Source of the DNA: a virus
Virus record (IMG/VR): IMGVR_UViG_3300017963_000400
Coordinates: 1 to 43,253 of that record
Direction: 5' to 3' (one strand)
DNA length: 43,253 bases
Positions 1 to 6,657 of the stretch are shown one piece after another; within the stretch, counting starts at the first letter, position 1, and every line of letters starts with the position of its first letter. Under the pieces are notes generated by a model. The model did no database searches. It saw nothing but the letters and a program-made list of their open reading frames with translations, and was not told the DNA's origin. The translations under genes and the position numbers were made by a program.

Positions 1-319
1 GCTCGATCCCCTGGTACGCCTGCGCAATGGCGCCGGAGTCCACCGACTGGTAGGCCGGCATCTGCGCTGGGGGCGCTGGCATCTGCTGCGCCTGCGGCTG
101 CGCTGGCGGAGCGCCCGCGGGCGGCTGGTAGCCGGCCGGCGGTGCGTACGGCGACGGGGCATAGCCCTGCACACCTGGCGCCGGCGCCGGTGGCGGCACA
201 TACGGCGGCGGCACCGCCGCGGGCGGTTGTGGGTAGGCTGCCGGCTGCGCGGCCGGCTGCTGGGGCTGCGGTGGGTAGCCCGGGGGCGGGTACCCTGGCT
301 GCTGCGGGTTCTGGCTCAT
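1..319 (-). CDS. Proline-rich protein, N-terminal part (cut by window edge)
   Basis: The frame opens with ATG at 317-319 behind a GGAGG Shine-Dalgarno and runs off the left end of the window after about 106 codons. The visible part is a low-complexity tail dominated by Pro, Gln, Ala and Tyr (repeated PGYPP, QPQQP and YAPP-like units), which is probably disordered. The last visible residues (SVDSGAIAQAYQGIE) look like the beginning of a folded domain. It starts 16 bases after the stop of the next gene upstream, in the replication block. Function not recognised; a DNA-metabolism role is only a guess from position. Confidence 0.7.
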   Translation of the reverse strand, partial: MSQNPQQPGYPPPGYPPQPQQPAAQPAAYPQPPAAVPPPYVPPPAPAPGVQGYAPSPYAPPAGYQPPAGAPPAQPQAQQMPAPPAQMPAYQSVDSGAIAQAYQGIE

Positions 320-334
320 TGGTTCCTCCGGGCG

Positions 335-844
335 CTACATCGCGCCGTCTTGGTGCTTCCGTCTCGCGGCGACGTTGATCGCACGCGCCTTCTCTTTCCA
401 CGCGTCGAGGATGCCCTTGCAGGCGTTGTAGCTCTCCTTCGCCGCCTCGACGGCCTTCTGGTGCACGTCATACTGCGGGTCGGCGCGATACATCGCCTCG
501 GCGAGCTTGTCGCTGGGCTTCTTCCACCCGTCGGGCTTGCCCTCCGGGCTCTGCACGTTCATCACAAAGCGCGACCTCCACACGCGGTAGTTACGCTCTG
601 CGATCTCCCAGGAGCGCTCAGCGGCCGCGAGCATCCGGCCCCAATGTCCGACCTGGGCAGGGTTCATCGCGTTCTGCTCTTCGAGCTTGTATTCGCTCAC
701 CGCCAGCTCGGCGAGGATCTCCGACGACACGATGACGTGCGGCTTGATGTCCCCGTTCTCATCGGCGATGTAAGTCTGGAAAGGCAGACTGATCGACTTC
801 AAGATGTCCAAGTGCGGATGCGGCACGTTCGGCGCCTGGCTCAC
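335..844 (-). CDS. Hypothetical helical protein downstream of DNA polymerase
   Basis: A 169-residue protein starting with GTG (842-844) behind a clear GTAGGAGG Shine-Dalgarno. It is rich in Ala, Glu, Lys and Trp and is predicted largely alpha-helical, with a basic C-terminal third (KEKARAINVAARRKHQD). A central stretch (AERSWEIAERNYRVWRSRF) is typical of small helical replication or recombination accessory proteins. It lies 9 bases downstream of the DNA polymerase gene and is surely co-transcribed. A recombination-mediator (UvsY-like) role is conceivable, but I see no diagnostic motif, so function is left open. It carries one copy of the dispersed motif at 776-782. Confidence 0.75.
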   Translation of the reverse strand: MSQAPNVPHPHLDILKSISLPFQTYIADENGDIKPHVIVSSEILAELAVSEYKLEEQNAMNPAQVGHWGRMLAAAERSWEIAERNYRVWRSRFVMNVQSPEGKPDGWKKPSDKLAEAMYRADPQYDVHQKAVEAAKESYNACKGILDAWKEKARAINVAARRKHQDGAM

Positions 845-853
845 GGCTTCCTC

Positions 854-2815
854 CTACAACGGTAGCGGCTTCTTCTCCGCCCAGTTGGTATTCGTCCACT
901 CCCCGTCGACGATCACCGGGATCGGCGCGAACTCGGGGAATGCTTCCATCCTTTCCTTCATCCCGCGCGCCACGTAGGCGAGCGCGCTCACGTCGACGTC
1001 GACCGCGATGTCGTCGTGGATCGTGTTCACGATCATCGCTGGCAAGCTCTCCGCCCTGAACCAGTCGTCGAGGCGCGTGAGGCTCTCGCGTGTCAGCTCG
1101 GCGGCGGTGCCCTGGATCAATGTGCCGATCGACTTGCGCTCCGAGGCGGCCCGCGACTTGAGCACCTCGCTGTTGAGATACGGCACTCGCCGAGGACGGC
1201 CCCACAGATTCTGAAACTCGCACCCGTTCTCTCGCGCCTGCTGCCAGAACACCTTGCGGAAGGCTGCAATGCCGGCGTACTTCTCGAAGAAGGTCGACAT
1301 GTACTTCTCGGCCTCAGCCTCGGGAATGTTGGCGTTGCGTGAGAGCCCGTAGTGACTCATGCAGTAGGACAAGCCGAAGTTGATCACCTTGGCGATGCGC
1401 CGCATGTGCTTGGCGTCGGTGCCGAAGACCTCGAGCGACGTGCGGGTATGCACGTCCTCGCCCTGGAGATAGCTGTTCGTCAGCACCGGGTCGCCGCTGT
1501 AGTAGGCGAGCACGCGCAGCTCGATCTGGCTGTAGTCCATGTGCAGCCGGACGGTGCGCTGGTCCCGCATCACGAACGCGCGGCGCACGGAGAACGGGTC
1601 GAAGCCGCCGTCCTCGAGATGCTTGCCGCTATACTTCATGGCGCGATCGTCGTCGTCATTCGGGAAATTCTGAAAGTTGGGCTTCTTGCAGCTCAGCCTG
1701 CCGGTGTTCGTGCCGACCTGTTGGAACTCGCCGTGCAGCATCCCATTGGCGTCGAGCTTGTCGAGGATGCTGTCGGTGTACGTCGTCAGGATCTTGTCGA
1801 AATCACGCCACTCGAGCAGCAACGGGATGACCGGACTGCGCGTCTTGAACTCGCTGAGCGCCGCCTTGTCGACGGAGATCTGGTAGGTGTCCGTCTGGCG
1901 CCACAATGGTAGCTTGAGGTAACTGATCAGATACTCACGGACCTCGTCGTCAGAGCCCCAGTTGAAGCTCACACCGCCCATCGCCTGGCGGAGGTCATTG
2001 CCGACGCGCTCCTGTTCCTGCCGGGCGCGCTCCTTGAGGTCGAGCATGTACGGGATGTCGATGGGCAGCCCGGCCTCTTCCATGTCGCAGATCACCTCGA
2101 CGAGGCGCATCTCGTTCGGCCAGACTCGCGGGTACTTCGTCGACACTCCGAAGTGCTCGTACTTCGCCCAGAGCTGCAAGGTGAAGTCGATGTCGAAGCA
2201 GGCGTAGAAGCCGCAGATCTTGATGGGCACCTCGCCGTAGCCGTACAGAGAAAGGTACTTCTTGATGCCGAGCCCCAGGCGCTTCGCGTTGTCGACGGTA
2301 ATGTCGTGGAGCTGCTGCTCCCACTCGTCGGCGTCCTCGATCCCCAGGTCGTGCTTCGCGCGGAACTTGAGCGCCATGCGCTTGTTCTCGTCGTACAGCC
2401 TGGCCGCGATCATCGTGTCGTAGAGCGGCCCTTCAACTTTCCAGCCTTCGCGCCGCGCCATGTGCATGTCGAACTTGAGATTGTGCGCGACCTTCATCAC
2501 GCCGCGGTCGGCGAGCAGCTCGGCGATGGGTGGACCGATGACCTCGACGGAGAGCTGGGGCTCGCCGGTAAGGTGGCGATAGGGCACGTACCAAGCGCGC
2601 ACGGTGCCGTCGGCCTGCATCACGCCCAGGGCGATGCCGACGCCGGCCGCGTGCTTGTACCACTCGGTGCCCGTCGTCTCAAAGTCGAAGCCGATGACGC
2701 GATACTCGCGGAGGATGGCCATCATCCCCCAGAACTGCTCGAGCGTGAGGACCACCTCCTTGTTCGGAGGCATGTTCTCGACGTCAATCGTCCATGCGCG
2801 CGTCTGGAATAGCAT
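854..2815 (-). CDS. polA: Family A DNA polymerase with 3'-5' exonuclease
   Basis: A 653-residue replicative polymerase. Exonuclease motifs: DFE at residues 44-46 (Exo I), N112 to D116 (Exo II), Y204-x3-D208 (Exo III). Polymerase motifs: motif A DYSQIELR with D427, motif B R473 to Y484 (RRIAKVINFGLSY, Phe at the position that discriminates sugars in Pol I), and motif C HDD at 600-602. Motif C is usually HDE in this family, so the second carboxylate is Asp. No 5'-nuclease domain is present, as in many phage Pol A proteins. The start is 3 bases after the previous stop with no clear Shine-Dalgarno, suggesting translational coupling; an in-frame ATG exists at codon 15. Confidence 0.97.
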   Translation of the reverse strand: MLFQTRAWTIDVENMPPNKEVVLTLEQFWGMMAILREYRVIGFDFETTGTEWYKHAAGVGIALGVMQADGTVRAWYVPYRHLTGEPQLSVEVIGPPIAELLADRGVMKVAHNLKFDMHMARREGWKVEGPLYDTMIAARLYDENKRMALKFRAKHDLGIEDADEWEQQLHDITVDNAKRLGLGIKKYLSLYGYGEVPIKICGFYACFDIDFTLQLWAKYEHFGVSTKYPRVWPNEMRLVEVICDMEEAGLPIDIPYMLDLKERARQEQERVGNDLRQAMGGVSFNWGSDDEVREYLISYLKLPLWRQTDTYQISVDKAALSEFKTRSPVIPLLLEWRDFDKILTTYTDSILDKLDANGMLHGEFQQVGTNTGRLSCKKPNFQNFPNDDDDRAMKYSGKHLEDGGFDPFSVRRAFVMRDQRTVRLHMDYSQIELRVLAYYSGDPVLTNSYLQGEDVHTRTSLEVFGTDAKHMRRIAKVINFGLSYCMSHYGLSRNANIPEAEAEKYMSTFFEKYAGIAAFRKVFWQQARENGCEFQNLWGRPRRVPYLNSEVLKSRAASERKSIGTLIQGTAAELTRESLTRLDDWFRAESLPAMIVNTIHDDIAVDVDVSALAYVARGMKERMEAFPEFAPIPVIVDGEWTNTNWAEKKPLPL

Positions 2816-2818
2816 CGA

Positions 2819-3085
2819 CTACGATTCTAGGTCGAGCAGTGCATCTTCGAGCGTCACGCCCCCGGCGATCACCGCCTGGAGAATGAGCGCGTCGTTCGGC
2901 GTCAGCTCGATCACTCCAGAGGCTACCGCCTGAGAGCGACGTGGCGTGACGCATACCCACCGGCTGATCGAGTCCGCCCAGAACCACACCTGAAAGATGG
3001 CCGGCTTGCTGTCGCCGTCTTCCATCAGCATGTTGAGCGAAGGGAACCCGGGCCAGGCGACGCTCTCGCGCGTCCCCGTCGTCAG
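2819..3085 (-). CDS. Small hypothetical protein, start uncertain (CTG or internal ATG)
   Basis: An open frame ending 3 bases before the polymerase start. The first in-frame ATG is at 3029-3031 (70 residues), but codons upstream of it keep a strong G/C third-position bias back to about 3085. There a CTG overlaps the stop of the preceding gene as CTGA, the geometry this phage uses as ATGA or GTGA elsewhere. The 88-residue product has an aromatic centre (FQVWFWADSISRWVCV) and an acidic C-terminus. No Shine-Dalgarno is well placed for either start, so coupling or a -1 frameshift from the preceding gene are alternatives. Function unknown. Confidence 0.55.
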   Translation of the reverse strand: MTTGTRESVAWPGFPSLNMLMEDGDSKPAIFQVWFWADSISRWVCVTPRRSQAVASGVIELTPNDALILQAVIAGGVTLEDALLDLES

Positions 3086-4527
3086 GTTGACGACGAACCC
3101 TTGTCCTTCTTGCTCTGGCGCTTCTTCGCGATCTCCTTGAGGGCCTTCTCCTTCTGCTTGAGCTTCCAGAACCTCGCCGCGCTCCACTGGCAGAGCTTGC
3201 GCTGCTCCCTGGGATCCTTCTTGCTCTTCGACTCGTATTCCACCGTCCCCGTGATCTCCTTCGTCACCGCGTAGAGAGTCGGGAACTTGTTGCCCTGGTA
3301 GCTGTAGTGGTCCTCGTGCACCACCACCGTGCGGTCCTGCCCCTTCCACGGCCGCGTCAGCGTCGTGCCCGGCTCCAGTCCCGCGATCAGCGGACTCTTG
3401 GACCGCTCCCGCTCGAACCGGGCGCCGTACGTGTGTTCGCCCCACTCGTTGCGGGCGCGCTGCTGCTTCTTCTTGGGGGCGGCCGGTGCCGATGCAGACG
3501 CGGCAGGCTTCTTTGGGCCACGCTTCTGGGACGCCTTCTTGGTGCGGCTCTTCTTGGCCTGCTTTCCTGACTTTGCCGGACCCGCCGCAGGCTCGGCAGA
3601 CCCGGCCACCGTAGGGTCCACAGGCGCCTCGCTGGGCGCCTGGGGCGCAGGCTCAGCTGGCGGCGTCGGGTCGGGTGGCGGTGGGGCCTCCGGCGCCGCA
3701 GGGGGCGCGACAGCCTCCGCTGCGGGTGCCTGGGCCTCGGGCTGAGGCGCGGGCTGAGGCGCGGGCTGCGCCGGAGGCTCGGGGGGTGCTGCGGGCGGCT
3801 CCTGCCAGGTGCCCTCGACCGAAGCACCAGGCGGGATCGTCGGCGGCTGGCCGTCAGGCAGCTGGTAGGTGCCGGCCGGCGGAGCTGTCGCTGGCCCCAG
3901 CGCCAAGGTGGCCGCGCCCTCTGGGAGCTGATAGGTCGCTGGGGGGTCCGTCGACACCGGCGGGCCGCCGACGGCCTCAGCCGGGATGCCCAGGCCGACC
4001 TCATTCTCGTCGACGCCCGCGGGCGGCTCGCCCTGTTCCAGCTTTCCAGCCTCTTGCTCGAGGTCGAGCTGGGCGCTTTCCTGACTTTCCGGCTCGGGCG
4101 CCGGCCCCTGCGCGCCCGCGGCGCCGTTGTCGCCGGCCGCGGCAGCGCTGGCCGCCCTGGAGCGCGCCAGCTGAATCAGCTCGGTGCTCGTCTCCAGCTC
4201 GTCGGCGATGGCCGCGAGATCCTCGCCGTGTGCGGCCGCCGCGCGCTCCACGTTAGTCAGGAAAGCCGCCTCGCAGCTTCCAGACTTAAAGTGGTCGCAG
4301 CTGTAGCAGTCGTCGGATTCCTGACTCTCCGACGTGGTCGGGTCCCAGCGGTACGTCGGGTCCCAGAGAATGCCGTGGCACTCGATGGTCCCGAAGTCCG
4401 TGGGCGACCTTCCTGCCTCTACGTGCGCTATGAGCTTCGTCAGCTCGTCGTCGGTGGTAGCGTGCGTCCAGGGCACGCCCAGAGCGTTGGCGCGCTGTTC
4501 GAGCGCGCTTCGATCGATGCTGCCCAT
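3082..4527 (-). CDS. Multidomain Pro/Ala-rich protein with Cys motif and basic C-terminus
   Basis: A 481-residue protein with ATG at 4525-4527 behind AGGAGG. Residues 1-40 resemble a HeH/LEM-type helical DNA-binding element (LEQRANALGVPW, DDELTKLI). A cysteine cluster (CYSCDHFKSGSC) around residue 75 may bind metal. Residues of roughly 180-320 are Pro/Ala/Glu low complexity with two TYQLP units. The C-terminal 150 residues are very basic (KKSRTKKASQKRGPKK and later Lys-rich helices). A 45-bp stretch (3875-3919) is identical to one in the gene at 27832-28428. The triplicated promoter element lies directly upstream. Nucleic-acid binding is inferred; the function is not recognised. Confidence 0.8.
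   Translation of the reverse strand: MGSIDRSALEQRANALGVPWTHATTDDELTKLIAHVEAGRSPTDFGTIECHGILWDPTYRWDPTTSESQESDDCYSCDHFKSGSCEAAFLTNVERAAAAHGEDLAAIADELETSTELIQLARSRAASAAAAGDNGAAGAQGPAPEPESQESAQLDLEQEAGKLEQGEPPAGVDENEVGLGIPAEAVGGPPVSTDPPATYQLPEGAATLALGPATAPPAGTYQLPDGQPPTIPPGASVEGTWQEPPAAPPEPPAQPAPQPAPQPEAQAPAAEAVAPPAAPEAPPPPDPTPPAEPAPQAPSEAPVDPTVAGSAEPAAGPAKSGKQAKKSRTKKASQKRGPKKPAASASAPAAPKKKQQRARNEWGEHTYGARFERERSKSPLIAGLEPGTTLTRPWKGQDRTVVVHEDHYSYQGNKFPTLYAVTKEITGTVEYESKSKKDPREQRKLCQWSAARFWKLKQKEKALKEIAKKRQSKKDKGSSST
3875..3919 (-). repeat. 45-bp exact repeat, copy 1
   Basis: Identical over 45 bases to 27962-28006 and read in the same frame in both host genes, encoding GAATLALGPATAPPA. Flanking sequence differs on both sides. 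Confidence 0.95.
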
Positions 4528-4547
4528 GCCTCGAGTCCTCCTGATCT

Positions 4548-4577
4548 ATAAAACACACCAGACGCGCAGACGTTACA
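4548..4577 (-). promoter_or_regulatory. Promoter-like element TGTAACG-N13-TGTGTTTTAT, copy 1
   Basis: On the minus strand TGTAACG (4577-4571), 13 bases, then TGTGTTTTAT (4557-4548). If TTTTAT is the -10 box and TGTAAC the -35 box, the spacer is 18. The upstream box overlaps the stop codon of the sigma-like gene. The ATG of the next gene is about 20 bases downstream with AGGAGG between, giving a very short leader. The same layout recurs at 10335-10364 and 12120-12149. Confidence 0.7.
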
Positions 4578-5082
4578 GCAGCGCCCGAGCTTCTGCGCGC
4601 GCCCTCGACGCGCTGGTGCGCAACCGCTGCCGCTCGCGCCGGTCTGCCGGCCGCCCGAAGTCTAGCTCCCAGGCGACCAGAGTTTCCAGCCTCTTTGATG
4701 GCATCATGGTTTCCAGACAATGTAAAGCGTCGCGTGCTTCGAGGTAGCCCTCGTAGCGCACCCCCTCGCTCTCGAATGTCAGGAAATCGTCGAGGCTGAG
4801 CCGCGTGTAGCCGTGCCACCGACGGACAGCCCAGTTGCGATAGCGGTTCCACAGCGACCGGGCGATGTAGCGCTTCTCGTCGGTGAAGGTTCCCTGGTGC
4901 CTACGGCGGAAGGCGAGCGCCGCGTTCATGGCCACGAGCAGCAGCTCGTGCCGGTAGTCGTCTCGATCCCAGGCCGTGTCGTCGATCTCACCCAGCACTG
5001 GCGCGAGCTGGCCGGCTAGCCAGTCGACCAGGGTGAGCACGTCCTCCCAGCAGCCCGTGTACCCTCCAATGGATGCTCCCAT
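4573..5082 (-). CDS. Sigma-70-family-like transcription factor (ECF-sized)
   Basis: 169 residues from ATG 5080-5082, behind GGGGACACC; a longer in-frame start at 5184 would cross the leader hairpins and lacks coding character. Residues about 45-105 fit sigma region 2: a helical AMNAALAFRRRHQGTFTDE, then YIARSLWNRYRNWAVRRW, then SLDD. The C-terminal 55 residues resemble region 4: a helical CLETMMPSKRLETLVAWELDFG followed by a basic SASRARAEARALL, the usual end of a sigma region 4 helix. The length matches ECF-type sigma factors. It would redirect host RNA polymerase to phage promoters; the triplicated element whose first copy overlaps its stop codon is the obvious candidate target. Two copies of the dispersed CTGGAAA motif lie near its 3' end. 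Confidence 0.7.
   Translation of the reverse strand: MGASIGGYTGCWEDVLTLVDWLAGQLAPVLGEIDDTAWDRDDYRHELLLVAMNAALAFRRRHQGTFTDEKRYIARSLWNRYRNWAVRRWHGYTRLSLDDFLTFESEGVRYEGYLEARDALHCLETMMPSKRLETLVAWELDFGRPADRRERQRLRTSASRARAEARALL
4685..4718 (-). repeat. Two copies of dispersed AWAGKCTGGAAA motif
   Basis: TTTCCAG on the plus strand at 4685-4691 and 4712-4718, both read as Leu-Glu codons (CTG GAA) in the sigma-like gene. The second copy is associated with a TTA leucine codon, rare in this GC-rich genome. Confidence 0.6.
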
Positions 5083-5124
5083 GGTGTCCCCTTTCAAGTG
5101 ATTGAAACATAACGCCTTTCCCAA

Positions 5125-5152
5125 TTTTCCCGGGAAAACCCCGGAAACCGGG
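5125..5152 (-). terminator. Paired hairpins (terminator or attenuator) ahead of sigma-like gene
   Basis: Minus-strand RNA would form CCCGG-UUU-CCGGG (5152-5140) followed at once by GUUUU and then the perfect 14-base palindrome TTTTCCCGGGAAAA (5138-5125). The first hairpin plus U stretch looks like an intrinsic terminator for the ribbon-helix-helix gene, or an attenuator in the leader of the sigma-like gene if transcription starts at the promoter-like boxes upstream. Confidence 0.6.
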
Positions 5153-5158
5153 TGAAGA

Positions 5159-5186
5159 TTGATATGGAAAGTATGGAAAATCACAA
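5159..5186 (-). promoter_or_regulatory. Candidate promoter with tandem 9-bp repeats in spacer
   Basis: Minus strand TTGTGA (5186-5181), 16 bases, TATCAA (5164-5159), a fair match to sigma-70 boxes. The spacer holds two tandem copies of a 9-base unit containing TTTCCATA (plus-strand TATGGAAA at 5163-5170 and 5172-5179). This is an unusually AT-rich spot. Short tandem repeats are typical operators of ribbon-helix-helix repressors, and such a protein is encoded just upstream. Confidence 0.45.
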
Positions 5187-5196
5187 CCCATCGTAA

Positions 5197-5436
5197 TTAC
5201 GCCGCATTCTGAGCCCGCGCGAGAGCCGCACGGAACAACTTGTCCAATTTCGACAAGGCTTCCTGCCTCTTGGGCACCGGGAAGACCGCGGCCAGCTCAG
5301 CGCAGAAGTGCACGACGGCGACGGAGACCAGCGCGGACCTCGTCAGGCCCAGCGACATGCGCAGGTTGTCGACGAGATCGACCATGTCGACGGGAAGGCT
5401 CGCTTCAATGCGCTGCTTGTCCGGCTTTCTCGGCAT
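5197..5436 (-). CDS. Ribbon-helix-helix DNA-binding protein
   Basis: 79 residues from ATG 5434-5436, which follows the primase stop (TGA-CG-ATG) with a GGAG Shine-Dalgarno inside the primase end. RIEASLPVDMVDLVDNLRMSLGLTRSALVSVAVVHF has the beta-strand, helix, helix layout of the RHH/CopG fold, preceded by a basic N-terminus (MPRKPDKQ). RHH proteins are dimeric transcription regulators binding short repeats. The tandem 9-bp repeats and palindrome immediately downstream, in front of the sigma-like gene, are plausible targets; that link is inference. Confidence 0.75.
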   Translation of the reverse strand: MPRKPDKQRIEASLPVDMVDLVDNLRMSLGLTRSALVSVAVVHFCAELAAVFPVPKRQEALSKLDKLFRAALARAQNAA

Positions 5437-5438
5437 CG

Positions 5439-6458
5439 TCACTCCAACCATGCGAGCTTGGAATAGGTACCCGCGAGCCCGCGCATTTGGTCGAGATATT
5501 CTCTGGGCAAGTCCCCTGGGTCTGTGCCGGCCGGAAGCTGCACCACGCGGAGGTCGAACAGCTCGGAGAGCAGCGGCGCGCTCGCGCGCATCTCTTCGAC
5601 GGCCTCCGGGTCCCACATCAGGTCGAGGGAGCGCACGCCCGCGCGCAGGAGCTTCGCGATCTGAACTGGGCTGATCACCTTGCCGAAGGTGCACACCGCG
5701 CTCGCACCGGCGTGCACGCAGTCGATGGGGCCCTCAGTGACGGCCACGCGCGGGTAGTGCCGCGCCTGGTCGAGGTTCATCAGCACCTCGTCGCTGGTGA
5801 CGCTCGACTCTTCTCGTGAGGGGTTGAGGGCTTTGCGGTGGCCTTTGTCTCCAGGGGCGCCGTCGAACATCGCGCGCGCTTGGAAGTAGACCATCTCGCC
5901 CCCCTCCCAGACCGGAAAGATCAACCGATTGCGGTAGCGCCCGTCGTCACACCAGACTAAACCAAACTGCTGCACATCCGCAAACGAGATCCCGCGTTGT
6001 AGTAAATAGGGGTGCTGGCCGTCAACGAAATTCCGCCAGTGCGGCGGAGGCTGCACCGGACGGGCCTGTACGTTCAACTCGAGCAGCCCCGCCACCAGCT
6101 CTTCGCGCGGTAGCTCTCCCACGTTGGCGTTGCCCCACCACACGCCGCTGACGATGAAGGCGATGGCGCGCCGGCGGTCGCAACCCTCGAGCCACTGCAC
6201 CAGCTTGATCAGGCCGCCGCCGCCGTGGAGCACACGCCGCTTGCCGCGGTAGTCGGGCGGCCCCTTCACCTGACACTTCCAACAGTGCCAGGGCGCACCC
6301 GTCTTGCCGACGTTGACGACGAGCTTCTCTTCACCCATGCAGCGCGGGCAGGTCATCACCCACTCGCCCAGGCCGCCGCCCTGGGCGCCGTACTGGCGCA
6401 GGTAGTCACGGAGGCGGAAGCGCTCGATCGCCATCCGCAGGAGTCGCTGGTCAGACAC
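5439..6458 (-). CDS. DNA primase (zinc finger plus Toprim)
   Basis: 339 residues, GTG start at 6456-6458. A zinc-binding motif, CPRC at 37-40 and HCWKC at 58-62, precedes a Toprim domain with TEGPID (E242, D246) and a DLMWDPE stretch (D279, D283, E285) carrying the second metal-binding carboxylates. The middle (RYRNRLIFPVWEGGEMVYFQAR) matches the DnaG-type catalytic core that contacts template. It is shorter than bacterial DnaG and lacks a recognisable helicase-interaction domain; the helicase is a separate gene just upstream. It makes RNA primers at the phage replication fork. Confidence 0.93.
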   Translation of the reverse strand: MSDQRLLRMAIERFRLRDYLRQYGAQGGGLGEWVMTCPRCMGEEKLVVNVGKTGAPWHCWKCQVKGPPDYRGKRRVLHGGGGLIKLVQWLEGCDRRRAIAFIVSGVWWGNANVGELPREELVAGLLELNVQARPVQPPPHWRNFVDGQHPYLLQRGISFADVQQFGLVWCDDGRYRNRLIFPVWEGGEMVYFQARAMFDGAPGDKGHRKALNPSREESSVTSDEVLMNLDQARHYPRVAVTEGPIDCVHAGASAVCTFGKVISPVQIAKLLRAGVRSLDLMWDPEAVEEMRASAPLLSELFDLRVVQLPAGTDPGDLPREYLDQMRGLAGTYSKLAWLE

Positions 6459-6657
6459 CGCGCGGCCGTCCCCCTCGATACTTCTTTGACGTCAGCCCGA
6501 GCCGCCTCGTAGTTCGATTCGCAAATCGCTTCCACCATCGACGGACCCTGGCAACGTGGGTACTGTTACACCCCTTCCCGGGATTATTATCCTCGAAGCG
6601 TGGGCCGTGTTCGGTACGACGCTTCTCGTCGCGGCGATGATTATGGCGATTGCTCAT
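6451..6657 (-). CDS. Small highly basic protein (68 aa)
   Basis: Starts at an ATG overlapping the helicase stop (ATGA, 6654-6657) and ends 8 bases inside the primase start, so it fills exactly the gap between two replication genes. About a third of residues are Arg, Lys or His (RRDEKRRTEHGPRF, VRRWWKRFANRTTRRLG). Its third-position GC is lower than in its neighbours. Binding to DNA, RNA or the replisome is plausible from charge and position; no family is recognised. Confidence 0.65.
   Translation of the reverse strand: MSNRHNHRRDEKRRTEHGPRFEDNNPGKGCNSTHVARVRRWWKRFANRTTRRLGLTSKKYRGGRPRGV

Noticed and set aside
6510-6530. GTTCGATTC, resembling a tRNA T-loop
   Set aside because: No flanking T-stem, acceptor stem or anticodon arm can be formed; it lies in the 68-residue basic protein gene.
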